A stretch of 64,000 nt of DNA, taken from contig NZ_JACJRC010000002.1 of the NCBI RefSeq assembly GCF_014697025.1, positions 1 to 64,000 of the forward strand, in the 5' to 3' direction. Shown here in pieces: positions 55,450 through 64,000 of the stretch. This DNA is from Alkalinema sp. FACHB-956 (GTDB taxonomy: Bacteria > Cyanobacteriota > Cyanobacteriia > Leptolyngbyales > Leptolyngbyaceae). Position 1 is the first letter of the stretch. Each line of letters opens with the position of its first letter. The notes below the pieces were generated by a model. That model was not told the DNA's origin. It saw only the letters and a program-made list of their open reading frames with translations, and did not search any database. Position numbers and translations under genes: made by a program.

Positions 55450-58400
55450 TTAAATTACTGTGGCCCTTACGTCTGAAACACCTTTCTCTGTCAGCCATTT
55501 CTTAAGGTCTTTGCTAATTGGCAGAGTAAACTGATACACAAATTTCGTAGGTGGCTTGATGACTCTTCCATAAACATCAATAACTACAACTTTCTTGTCA
55601 AAGAACCGTTTAAGGTTTGTAAATTGATTTTGATCTCTACCAGATAGTTTACGTTCTTTACTATAATCACCAGTTTTCACTTCAATCATTTCATTCCCAG
55701 TTAGTATATCAATCTCCGTCAGAGCTTCTGTTTCTCCCCTTTTATATAGCTCAAGACCTATATACTGTACCTTTAAACCTTGGGCAACAGTATCAAGCAC
55801 CGCCTTAATCACGGCCATCTCGGCATTAATTTTAGCGGGTTGTCCACCTCCTGCAACAATAGCATCTAGCTTATTCAGTTGGTCTAACCCACCTGGAATC
55901 GCTGTAATTGCAACCCGCTGAGCAGGCGTGACGGGCGATGTAGACGGGGCACTGGCACTTTCCAGAACCATCAGTACCTTTAGAGGCTTAGCACACAGCA
56001 ACTCAAGTTTTTCAGTCAGCTGCTTGGACTTCACTTCCTGTTGAGGATGAGCATCAGGTAAGTTTTTGAGTTCGGTACTCAGTGTATCAATCTGTCCAAC
56101 AAGATACTCAGCAGTTCTGAAGAAGGGTTGATAACGTTCATTACCAGCTTGTTGAGTTTTGGGCCGAACAGAAGCAAGGAAAGCCTGAATTGCTTGGGGC
56201 GTGGATGCAACAAAGAGACGAGCACTCTTTCCTTCTCCCTGGAAGTATACCGAGTGTGAGCCTCCTCCTTCATCCGTGAATTGTTTTTTCGCCTGCCACC
56301 AGTTGAGAATGCTCTTGATGGTCAGTTTTGCCTTCTCCAGCATTTTGCCAAGCCAACCGACAATTTTGTCCAGCCCTTTATCAATAGGTTGACGAATTTT
56401 TTTGACAATTCCGACGAGCTTGCTGGGAATATTGCCTAATCCTGCGAACTTAGCTAGGAAAGCAATTACCACAACTAATGTATTAGCCATGGTTTGTTCC
56501 ACTCGCTTCGCAGCGTTGGCAACTTGTCCACCCGCAATGGCAGAAACAGAATCAATAAACGAAGCAACAACGGCAGCAATTTGATTGATTTTTTCGATGA
56601 AGAACGTAACTGTGTTGTAAATCGCAATGATTGCTTGGACGACTGCACCCGCAGGGTTCAGCATACTCACCAGTTTCATAATGGCTGCTTTCACAACCTC
56701 GATCGAGATCATCTCAGTGACTTGAGCAATCAGTTGGTCTTTTAATTCCGTGAGTTCGGCCTTAATCTGTTCCCAAGCTGCGGCTGGCCCATCTTTGACT
56801 AATGTGACTAAGATGCCAGCCGTTTTTTCGAGACCCACCAGGACTGGCTCAGGAATAATTTTGACCAATTTGCTCCGGATGTTTTGCCACGTTAATCCCA
56901 AGACCGACAACACTAATTTGACAATTTCGATCAAACTGAAAGACTGGGGAATATAAACACCAGCTTCAGCAAGGGGGCCTACTAACCATTTGATCAGAGC
57001 GGTTTTCAGGTGCGTCAGAATGTTATTAGCAAACATCTGGAAGCCCAGTTTTCCAGCCCGAACTAAATTGCCAACAAAGCCGATCGGATTTTTCAGAATG
57101 GTCAAGAAAGCTGCTTGAGCTTTCTTGATGTAGGGCATCACACCCGGTGCAACAACCGAGAATAGGATTTCTAGTAGACTAATGACCTGCTTGAGGCCCC
57201 AACTGATGAACTCACCCGCAATATTGGCAAGGGCACCGACAACTTTGCTGAACACTCCGGTAATGCTGACCACATCCTGAATGGTCAGGGAAGTGATGAT
57301 CTCAATAACTCTGCGGGGAATCGATCGGACAAATCCTAACAAGCCTGCCAGTGCACCTTGGAACCACGCCCAGGCACGGGCAATGGCATTTCCTTTTTTG
57401 ATGTTTTCCCAAACCTCTTCTTGCCCAATCAGCTTCATGAAACCGCCAATTAGGGTATCAGCATTGCGGGGGACGGGTTCGCCGGTAACCGGATCTTCGC
57501 CAAGAATGGCTTTGAGTAAGTCATAGCCACGGGTGCCTTGGGCCAGTGCTGCCAGGGGCTTGAGAATTGCCTCTTTGATGAATTTGAGAATGCCTGTAAT
57601 CAGCCCTTTAGCAAAATTGATAATGCGATCGATGGGATCGGTAAAGATGCGTTTAGCCCGATTCCACACGCCCCCCAGGTCGAAAATATCCGTCCAACTG
57701 AGGGAGTCTAAGAAATCACTAATCGCTTGTTTGAAGGCGCTCCCCACCAAACCCAGCGTTGTAATTTGTTGCTCAATCCAGGCACCTACTTTTTCAAAGA
57801 CACCATAGTTGTCTAATGCTCGGGTAATCAGGCCACCCCCGGGAATGAATTCGACGATCGCCCGCAGAATATTGGCCGCACTGCGTTCCACCCGACTCAT
57901 GTTAATGGGGTTCACCCCCAAAATAATCGTAAACATCCGGAAGCCGGGAATCAGATTGGCCTTATCCGCAAAGTAATCCAGCGCATCACTGAGGCCCAGT
58001 CGTTGCACCTGCACAGGAGCCTGCTGCGTCACCGAAACTGGCGTCACCGAAACTTCTTCCCGGCGCTGAATAGCGGCCCCCTGCTGAATCGTGTGGGTCA
58101 ATTCGTGGGCGATGAGTTCCTTTCCTTCCTGGCTATCGGGCTTAAATTTGTCCTTGCCAAAAAAGATTTGGTTGCCGACGGTGAAGGCTTGGGCGTTGAG
58201 TTGCCGATTCAGTTTGGCCGCTCGATCGCCCGTGTGAATTTTGACCGGGCTAAAATTGGCCTGGAAACGCGGTTCCATAAATCGCCGTACCGTCAGCGGT
58301 AGGGGCGCTCCCGTGGCCGTGCTGGCTTGAATTTCTGCGGCGACATTTGAGGCGACATTGGGTTGACCTTCTGCTTTGCGCTGAATCCGATCGTCTAGAT

Positions 58401-58755
58401 TGCGCTGGGTGAAAATGCCCGTATTGGCAAAGCGCTGGATATAGGGTGACTGGAGTGATCGTTGAATTTTTTTATCTTTCTCCCTTTCCTCCGGCTTAAC
58501 TTGTCGAAAAACGCCGCCTTTCTCCGTGCGAACGTAGGAAATGGAACTTTCCGGTACCGCCATGCGCATAATTTTCTGCGCGGTACGATCGGCTTCTTTC
58601 TCAGCAGCATCCTGGGGCGAAGACACCTTCATCGCCGACTGGCATTGCACCTTTGCGGCTCCACTGGTTACCCGACGCTGAATCTGAGGGGCAGCAGCGG
58701 GTTTCGGCTGAGGGGAGACCGATCTAGTAGCAGTTTTGTGGCGAGCCGTTTCCAC
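55450..58755 (-). CDS. DUF4157 eCIS-associated protein with C-terminal nuclease-like domain
   Basis: 1101 aa. A basic, Gln-rich N-terminus leads into a DUF4157 (eCIS core) domain, about 145-230, with VKIHTGDRAAKLNRQLNAQA, FTVGNQIFFG and the zinc motif HELTH (217-221). Residues about 255-830 are long hydrophobic/amphipathic helices rich in Ile, Leu, Val and Gly. After a linker, residues about 995-1101 show a PD-(D/E)XK pattern: Asp1016 in EIDILTG, then Glu1025 and Lys1027 in MIEVKTG, and Gln1042-1044 in GRDQNQFTNLKRFF. GTG start (58755) after AGGAG. The last 350 bp are AT-rich (55561-55620: 20 G+C of 60) against the main body (57841-57900: 33 of 60), as in swappable toxin tips. Confidence 0.85.
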   Translation of the reverse strand: METARHKTATRSVSPQPKPAAAPQIQRRVTSGAAKVQCQSAMKVSSPQDAAEKEADRTAQKIMRMAVPESSISYVRTEKGGVFRQVKPEEREKDKKIQRSLQSPYIQRFANTGIFTQRNLDDRIQRKAEGQPNVASNVAAEIQASTATGAPLPLTVRRFMEPRFQANFSPVKIHTGDRAAKLNRQLNAQAFTVGNQIFFGKDKFKPDSQEGKELIAHELTHTIQQGAAIQRREEVSVTPVSVTQQAPVQVQRLGLSDALDYFADKANLIPGFRMFTIILGVNPINMSRVERSAANILRAIVEFIPGGGLITRALDNYGVFEKVGAWIEQQITTLGLVGSAFKQAISDFLDSLSWTDIFDLGGVWNRAKRIFTDPIDRIINFAKGLITGILKFIKEAILKPLAALAQGTRGYDLLKAILGEDPVTGEPVPRNADTLIGGFMKLIGQEEVWENIKKGNAIARAWAWFQGALAGLLGFVRSIPRRVIEIITSLTIQDVVSITGVFSKVVGALANIAGEFISWGLKQVISLLEILFSVVAPGVMPYIKKAQAAFLTILKNPIGFVGNLVRAGKLGFQMFANNILTHLKTALIKWLVGPLAEAGVYIPQSFSLIEIVKLVLSVLGLTWQNIRSKLVKIIPEPVLVGLEKTAGILVTLVKDGPAAAWEQIKAELTELKDQLIAQVTEMISIEVVKAAIMKLVSMLNPAGAVVQAIIAIYNTVTFFIEKINQIAAVVASFIDSVSAIAGGQVANAAKRVEQTMANTLVVVIAFLAKFAGLGNIPSKLVGIVKKIRQPIDKGLDKIVGWLGKMLEKAKLTIKSILNWWQAKKQFTDEGGGSHSVYFQGEGKSARLFVASTPQAIQAFLASVRPKTQQAGNERYQPFFRTAEYLVGQIDTLSTELKNLPDAHPQQEVKSKQLTEKLELLCAKPLKVLMVLESASAPSTSPVTPAQRVAITAIPGGLDQLNKLDAIVAGGGQPAKINAEMAVIKAVLDTVAQGLKVQYIGLELYKRGETEALTEIDILTGNEMIEVKTGDYSKERKLSGRDQNQFTNLKRFFDKKVVVIDVYGRVIKPPTKFVYQFTLPISKDLKKWLTEKGVSDVRATVI

Positions 58756-58798
58756 GGATAGGGTACTCCTGAGGGGAATGGGGGTTGGGGAGTGGGGG

Positions 58799-60280
58799 TT
58801 ATAGCGTTCTGCCTTCTTTGACTAATTCTCGACGAATGCCTTCTTCTAAATCCGTTAATAAAAGAGTGTGTTCGTGGCGGCTGAGGGCTTTGAGGGAAAC
58901 GTAGCGCACGACATTCATAATCGTGCCCCCCGATAAATCGTATTTTTCTGCAATGCGATGTAGCTCAATTCTATCTTCTAAAATCGCCTTGGGCGAGAAG
59001 GCATTCTGCCAAATTTGTAACCGTTCCGCCGCCTTGGGCATGGGGAAATGCACGATCGATTGAAAGCGGCGAATAAAAGCGTCATCAATGTTAGCTTTGA
59101 GGTTAGAGGCTAAAATAACGACGCCGTTAAAATCCTCAATGCGTTGTAACAAAAAACTAATTTCCTGATTGGCATAGCGATCGTGGGAATCATCCACCTT
59201 TGTACGTTTGCCAAAGAGGGCATCGGCTTCATCAAAGAACAAAATCCATTGTTTATGTTCCGCGAGATCGAAAATTTTCGCTAAGTTTTTTTCAGTTTCA
59301 CCGATGTATTTAGAAACAATCATACTGAGATCAATTTTGTAAACATCACAGCCACAATGTTTCCCCAGTAAGCAGGCAGAGAATGTTTTTCCCGTTCCCG
59401 GTGGGCCATAGAACAGACTGGTAAAACCCGGTCGCAGGCGATGGTGCATTTCCCACCCTTGTAGCAATTCCTGCCCGTACAAAATCCAATGTTTAATTTC
59501 GTCCAACTGCTCCAAGGTAGAAGCAGGCAGAATTAAATCCTCCCAGTCCAGATGGGTTTCGATTAAACGGGCGGGAAATTCACTATTAAAATTAGGTTTT
59601 CGATCGACGCCCGTGGTCAAGCGATGCAACCATTCCGGTGACAGTACCAACGCTCCACTCAGCAACGGTTCCCCCGCCGCCACCGGAGCCAAATGGAGTA
59701 TTTGCAAGCGGGCAAACCGTCGATCGCCTTCAAATAAACGCATTAAGTCAAATCGGCGACTTAAATCATCTCCTGCCAGGATAAATGCAGCGGTTTCACC
59801 CGTGGGGATGAAGCCGCCATGGTGATTGCCCTGGATGCCGCCGAATTCTGTAAATCCCCGATCGATGGCTTCATTCTTGCTCCACAACACATCTAACAAT
59901 TGCGGTCGTACATGGGGAATCAACGCCAGAATCAGGACCAACCGTTCTTCCGGCAGTAGCTCAAATTGTCGAATCAATCGCCCATAGGCCGATGGACTTT
60001 GGCTGAGATCCGGTGGCGGTGGACGATCGACGGCTGGAATTGGCTGGGAGATGCTTGCTGATGGGTCAGGTGCAAGTTGGAAATATTGATTCAGTCTTGC
60101 ATTTAAAACATCAGCGAACCAATTGAGTTCCTGTTCCAAATCCTGGGCATTTTTATGATTCATCAATTTGGCATTAGCATGCTGTTGAACCCGATCATCA
60201 TGATTACCATCTAGGTGATCGGGTGATACTGGATTGTGACTCTGCTGGCTAGAATTCATAGGCTTTAAATCACCGTCCAT
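58799..60280 (-). CDS. eCIS AAA+ ATPase (Afp15-like)
   Basis: 493 aa. An N-terminal helical region is followed by a single AAA+ domain: Walker A GPPGTGKT (292-299), Walker B ILFFDEAD (346-353), sensor-1 LASNLKANID and the arginine region FIRRFQSIVHF. Such ATPases sit at the end of eCIS loci (Afp15/Pvc15) and are thought to assemble, load or remodel the particle. The ATG at 60280 overlaps the tape-measure gene by 16 bp; another ATG at 60259, 5 bp past that stop and after GGTGA, is also possible. Next gene on the strand is the DUF4157 protein, 43 bp on. Confidence 0.9.
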   Translation of the reverse strand: MDGDLKPMNSSQQSHNPVSPDHLDGNHDDRVQQHANAKLMNHKNAQDLEQELNWFADVLNARLNQYFQLAPDPSASISQPIPAVDRPPPPDLSQSPSAYGRLIRQFELLPEERLVLILALIPHVRPQLLDVLWSKNEAIDRGFTEFGGIQGNHHGGFIPTGETAAFILAGDDLSRRFDLMRLFEGDRRFARLQILHLAPVAAGEPLLSGALVLSPEWLHRLTTGVDRKPNFNSEFPARLIETHLDWEDLILPASTLEQLDEIKHWILYGQELLQGWEMHHRLRPGFTSLFYGPPGTGKTFSACLLGKHCGCDVYKIDLSMIVSKYIGETEKNLAKIFDLAEHKQWILFFDEADALFGKRTKVDDSHDRYANQEISFLLQRIEDFNGVVILASNLKANIDDAFIRRFQSIVHFPMPKAAERLQIWQNAFSPKAILEDRIELHRIAEKYDLSGGTIMNVVRYVSLKALSRHEHTLLLTDLEEGIRRELVKEGRTL

Positions 60281-61845
60281 TCTGTATAAAGCGGTTGGGC
60301 CATCCAGGGAAGTTTGATAATACTAATGCTCCAAGGTAGTTGCTTGAGTAGGAGATCAAAGGCCGCTTTTTCCGGTTGTAAATACCAGCCTCGATCGCGT
60401 TCCCGAAGCAAGGCCGATCGCTGTAAAAAGGAGGTTTGGAGTCCCTCTATGGATGTGTTTTTTAAGGCACTCCAGTGTCCAATAACCGATTGCAGTAATG
60501 TAATGGCTTCGCTACGATCGTGCGGTTGTAGTAATCCTTCTGCAACTAACAGAGACGTTTCAGGACGTAGCCCCAAAAGAATTTTAATCAACATCAAATC
60601 ATATTCATAAATTCGATCCCGTCTTGTGGCAAGGAAATAGAGTAGGGCTGCGGCTCGGGGGAGGTGCTCACTGAGAATTTCGTTGCCTTGAGTGATCGCT
60701 AAATGACTGAATAGTTGCGGCAAAAAAGGATGGATGATCACCAATCCGGCTTGTGTGACTAACCAGGGGAATGCTGGTGAGGTGGGATTATGAGCAGGGA
60801 TAGGGGTAGGAGAGTTGGGGGGTGGGAGGGTGATGTTTCTATCAGCCGTTTCCTGGGGAGGTTGCAGGGGGGAAAGCAGCAAGGCTGGACTCTCCTGGGA
60901 AAGATGCGGTGTTGTTGATTCCGGTGTTGCGCGATCGCTCCGATCCGCGACCTGGGAATCTCCTATTACTAAGGGTAATATTAGATCGAATGATAAAACT
61001 GAAGCAAATGGGATGGGTAAGGTTGCAATCCAATCGCGGAATTGGGACTGGGAGATTGTAGGTAATGTGCCTTCTAGTATTTGTAGAAAACTCGGTAAGG
61101 AAACCGAACTTGGAACTTGTAATCCAATTGATAAGCTAGCGGAAAGATAATGCAGACGTGTATGACGATCGAGAGAAGAAGGCGCGATCGCTAAAATTGC
61201 ATTGACCAACGCAAGGACGACAGTTCTACGATTCTCAGGGACTCCCTCTAGCAAAACTTGGATGAGATGGGGAAGATCAGAATCGGGCAGCAATTGTAGC
61301 CAGCGGAAATAGAAGGCGGGGGATTTTGCGGAGGTTTGGAGATGGGCGATCATCTGGGACGATCGCGTTGCACATAACTGGCCTAATTCCTGGGCAACGA
61401 TTTCCGCGTCCGGCTGGGCAGCATACCAAGGTAGAATGCCCGTGCGGAGGTATTGTAACAGACTCTCCCATTGACTGCGATCGGGATTAGACCATTGCTG
61501 CTGGGCTAGCGTGCTGTCTATGCCGACTGCGATCGAGAATTCTGGGTGCTGCGAGGGATCGGTCAATTGTTCCTGGAGGGCTTGGCGTAGAGAGTCTGGG
61601 AACTCTCGCACCAGCCATTCTCCCAAGGCTTCAGATGGTGGCACCTGAAGCCGTAGGTGTAGCTTTGGAATATGAACCCATACATCAGACCCATAGGCTC
61701 GATCGAACACCTGCTCCAACACGGGAAGTAATATGTTTTGCCAATCTTCTGCTAACTGTTGGTGCACAGTAAACGCATCACTGACGGAGTGGGTCGAAAC
61801 CTCCCAGCGTAATCGCCGAATCCTATGGGAACTCTGCTGATTCAT
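60265..61845 (-). CDS. Contractile injection system tape measure protein
   Basis: 526 aa. The start IRRLRWEVSTHSVSDAF and the C-terminus (DRGWYLQPEKAAFDLLLKQL then PWSISIIKLPWMAQPLY) match the CIS tape-measure/Afp14-type family, which sets the sheath-tube length. A Pro/Ser/Thr-rich variable stretch (about 300-355) separates the two conserved ends. The ATG has a perfect AAGGAGGTGA site. It is directly upstream of the AAA+ ATPase gene, the normal eCIS order. Confidence 0.88.
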   Translation of the reverse strand: MNQQSSHRIRRLRWEVSTHSVSDAFTVHQQLAEDWQNILLPVLEQVFDRAYGSDVWVHIPKLHLRLQVPPSEALGEWLVREFPDSLRQALQEQLTDPSQHPEFSIAVGIDSTLAQQQWSNPDRSQWESLLQYLRTGILPWYAAQPDAEIVAQELGQLCATRSSQMIAHLQTSAKSPAFYFRWLQLLPDSDLPHLIQVLLEGVPENRRTVVLALVNAILAIAPSSLDRHTRLHYLSASLSIGLQVPSSVSLPSFLQILEGTLPTISQSQFRDWIATLPIPFASVLSFDLILPLVIGDSQVADRSDRATPESTTPHLSQESPALLLSPLQPPQETADRNITLPPPNSPTPIPAHNPTSPAFPWLVTQAGLVIIHPFLPQLFSHLAITQGNEILSEHLPRAAALLYFLATRRDRIYEYDLMLIKILLGLRPETSLLVAEGLLQPHDRSEAITLLQSVIGHWSALKNTSIEGLQTSFLQRSALLRERDRGWYLQPEKAAFDLLLKQLPWSISIIKLPWMAQPLYTEWTVI

Positions 61846-61867
61846 TTCACCTCCTTATTTCTTGGAA

Positions 61868-61901
61868 GTCCCCCTTGAAAAGGGCGATTTAGGGGGATCG
61901 T
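61868..61901. repeat. Half copy of the dispersed GGGGGATC repeat
   Basis: AGTCCCCCTTGAAAAGGGCG followed by ATTTAGGGGGATCG matches the right half of the repeat at 53427-53507. It sits between the 679-aa gene and the tape-measure gene, in the untranslated spacer of the eCIS operon. Confidence 0.75.
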
Positions 61902-61931
61902 TATGTGTTGCGATCATAAATTGATTTTGTA

Positions 61932-64000
61932 TTACCGCAACAAATTGCCCAACGTGACTTTTAGTCCAGTGTTCTTAGTTTGTTTTTGCAATCCAACCAA
62001 ATTATCCTGTACCCCCTTCAGTGTCTCTGCTTGGGTGATGGATTTCATGCTGTCAGACACGGTCAGCATTGCCTGTAACCCTTCACTGTTACCGGATACA
62101 TCCACTCCAGTGGTGGAAATATAGGTGGTTGTATCCTGAATCGATCGGGCCAATAGCACTTCCGCATCCTTCGCCTGCTGTTCAAATAATTTACGTTGAT
62201 CGGCGGGAAGATCGGGCTGCTGGGCCTTTTGTCTGAGAATATCGACCTTTTGGCGATTCAGTTCTGTCTCACTCACCTTGACTCCCAGTAATGGATCAGC
62301 AAAATTCACACCCACTTTGTCCGTGGTTCGCTTCGTAATCACATTACTGGTTAACGTGACGGAATCTTGGAAAATCTTGAGATAATCCTTCTGAACTACA
62401 TCACTCATCAACGTGACGGATTGCTTAAACACATCAAAGTAATTCTTCTGGAGATTTAATTTTTCTTCCCAAATTGGTTCAAATTCCCGTTTGAATCCAG
62501 TAATCTTGTCTGTAAATACAGTGCTGAGTGAAGGGATGACTTTCACACCATTCTCAATAATCCAATCCGGTCGAATTGTGGGTTTTGTCCAAGTTAAATC
62601 CTCGGCTTCTTCTTCCACCACATCCTCCCAGTAATAGGGCAACATGAAGTCTGCGACTACCGTTTGGCTACTGTCATGCACCAGGATAAAGGTTCCTCCC
62701 CGCACGACTCCGCCAAAATGCTCGATCGCGGTATGATCAACGACAAAATTTTTAAATAGTAGCTTGTCATCGGCTTTTTCATCCTTGCGTTTAATCAAAT
62801 CATCCAGCCAATCCAACCATTGCAGATGAGTTTGACTCAGAATTGAATCGAAGGGTGTAGTAAATTCCGTTTTCACCACATCACTTAAATTAAATTTGTA
62901 TTCCCCTGCTGTCCGTAATGTATCGCTCAGATCCGTTTTCCATGAGGCATCTGCCACATAACTGGAATAGCTCCGATTCAGTTTGGTGCGACTTGTCGTT
63001 ACTTTCCCTAAAAGTACATTGTTGCTCTGTTCCGCCGCTTGCCTTAAAGTTGAAGCATTGCTCTCCTGGCCTACATTGGCATCTACCATTTTCTTAAGCC
63101 GATCGCTAAACTTACCCACCTCGTCCAATTGGTGAAAGGCATCCCGCCGCAGGACGTAGTGGAAGCGATGCAGATCGGTGTAGCGAATTCCCGGCTTCTT
63201 GACCACCCGCGATCGCTCACTCCCCAGCAGTACTGTACGCACCGTAAACGGCAAATTCCGGGCTGCAATTTCCTGTTCGATCGCTGCGATCGCTGCCGTT
63301 ACAGGTTGCCCCAAGTGCCCCTCAATCCGGAAGAAGGAAAACCGCCCCAGTTGTGTCGTTAGCGGACTGGCTGCGCCCCCTTTGGCGCGGTAACTGCTGG
63401 CATGGTAGGAATAGTTATACTCATCGCGGCGACGCTGGTGTAGCTGATAATTCCAAGCACTGTGGATGGGAAAGCGCCCGTTCGGTGCGTAGTAATAGGG
63501 AATGGCCCGATCGGCGAGGGGCTGATCCTCAAACAGGCTCGGTGTAATGCGAATGGCTGTTCCTGCCGCAGGGACTTGGAAATTCTCAATCAGCGCATTC
63601 AATGTTTGTAACAGGAACTTAGCCTGATTGAGGTGATCGATCGTGGAACTGGTAATGGGCGAGGGATAAAATCCAAACCGATTTACTTCCGGATCTTCTC
63701 CAGGAATTAAATTACCCAATAATAAATGTTTTGGGAAACTATCGGGATTCGGACAACACCAAGTTTGATCGTCCCAGAGCCGATCGCGAAATTGGGTATA
63801 GGTTTCCGAAACATCCTTCAGAAAGTCATAGTAATACTGAATTCCAAACGAGTTATTACCGCCAAAAGTGCGATTTCTCAGGTTGTTGAGCTTTGTAACC
63901 CAGGTGGGGGCCGGATCACTGGGAAAGATTTCAGAGATAAACGCTGAACAATTGGGATAAATTTTGCCCAATGCTGCAACTAGTCGATCGTGAATGGTAT
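61932..64000 (-). CDS. Large unknown eCIS-associated protein, 5' end outside the window
   Basis: At least 688 codons. The frame stays open through the right edge (continuing TIHDRLVAALGKIYPNCSAF), so the true start is outside and the TTG at 63971 is not the start. The middle has IEGHLGQPVTAAIAAIEQEI and DLHRFHYVLRRDAFHQLDEV. Near residues 500-570 two units, QKNYFDVFKQSVTLMSDVV and QKDYLKIFQDSVTLTSNVI, are a tandem repeat, and the C-terminus is coiled-coil-like. It is upstream of the tape-measure gene in the eCIS operon. I do not recognise the family; a structural or baseplate-linked role is a guess from context. Confidence 0.7.
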   Translation of the reverse strand, partial: TIHDRLVAALGKIYPNCSAFISEIFPSDPAPTWVTKLNNLRNRTFGGNNSFGIQYYYDFLKDVSETYTQFRDRLWDDQTWCCPNPDSFPKHLLLGNLIPGEDPEVNRFGFYPSPITSSTIDHLNQAKFLLQTLNALIENFQVPAAGTAIRITPSLFEDQPLADRAIPYYYAPNGRFPIHSAWNYQLHQRRRDEYNYSYHASSYRAKGGAASPLTTQLGRFSFFRIEGHLGQPVTAAIAAIEQEIAARNLPFTVRTVLLGSERSRVVKKPGIRYTDLHRFHYVLRRDAFHQLDEVGKFSDRLKKMVDANVGQESNASTLRQAAEQSNNVLLGKVTTSRTKLNRSYSSYVADASWKTDLSDTLRTAGEYKFNLSDVVKTEFTTPFDSILSQTHLQWLDWLDDLIKRKDEKADDKLLFKNFVVDHTAIEHFGGVVRGGTFILVHDSSQTVVADFMLPYYWEDVVEEEAEDLTWTKPTIRPDWIIENGVKVIPSLSTVFTDKITGFKREFEPIWEEKLNLQKNYFDVFKQSVTLMSDVVQKDYLKIFQDSVTLTSNVITKRTTDKVGVNFADPLLGVKVSETELNRQKVDILRQKAQQPDLPADQRKLFEQQAKDAEVLLARSIQDTTTYISTTGVDVSGNSEGLQAMLTVSDSMKSITQAETLKGVQDNLVGLQKQTKNTGLKVTLGNLLR

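Overview
The window is from a cyanobacterial chromosome. The signs are very frequent GCGATCGC (HIP1) octamers, ndhN placed divergently upstream of the ribosomal-protein cluster, a short-LID adk, a bL31 without the zinc cysteines, a class II ribonucleotide reductase, and several cyanobacteria-type membrane proteins (EGY1-like site-2 protease, AI-2E/PerM family protein). The genus cannot be fixed from the sequence. A filamentous or unicellular non-heterocystous lineage is only a guess.

Layout. Positions 1-79 are the start of an IS1634-type (DUF4277) transposase running off the left edge, next to a CHAT-TPR membrane protein (148-2856). After a conserved hypothetical gene, a HAD phosphatase and ndhN, the block 6547-22646 is the cyanobacterial S10-spc-alpha super-cluster: rplC, D, W, B, rpsS, rplV, rpsC, rplP, rpmC, rpsQ, rplN, X, E, rpsH, rplF, R, rpsE, rplO, secY, adk, infA, rpmJ, rpsM, rpsK, rpoA, rplQ, truA, rplM, rpsI, rpmE. 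A GNAT acetyltransferase and prfA follow. This block builds both ribosomal subunits, the SecYEG channel, RNA polymerase alpha, IF1 and RF1.

From about 24.6 to 53.4 kb lies mixed metabolic and regulatory content: nrdJ, a PPOX flavoprotein, cysE, an RRM RNA-binding protein, a GT2 glycosyltransferase, a VanY-type peptidase, an M41-like peptidase, PerM, a DUF1688 protein, tRNA-Cys(GCA), purN, an ECF sigma with cupin anti-sigma, MFS, a Tat-type ferritin-like protein, an XRE regulator, a response regulator/PP2C with an RsbW-like kinase, a PIN-like protein, a site-2 protease, a mutarotase, der and a histidine kinase.

The right end (54.9-64 kb, minus strand) is the downstream part of an extracellular contractile injection system (eCIS) locus. 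In transcription order it holds a large unknown protein open at the window edge, the CIS tape-measure/Afp14-type protein, the AAA+ ATPase (Afp15-type), a 1101-aa DUF4157 protein, and a 168-aa protein starting 2 nt after the DUF4157 stop. The DUF4157 protein ends in a PD-(D/E)XK-like nuclease signature, and its last segment and the following gene are clearly AT-richer than the rest. The best reading is an eCIS-loaded polymorphic toxin with its own immunity protein, the most interesting system in the window.

A second unexplained pattern is a large set of short tandem repeats with a narrow unit length (mostly 14-17 bp) in the non-ribosomal regions. Several of them cover the stop codon or abut the start codon of a gene, as if gene ends were repeatedly slip-duplicated. 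The ribosomal block appears free of them.
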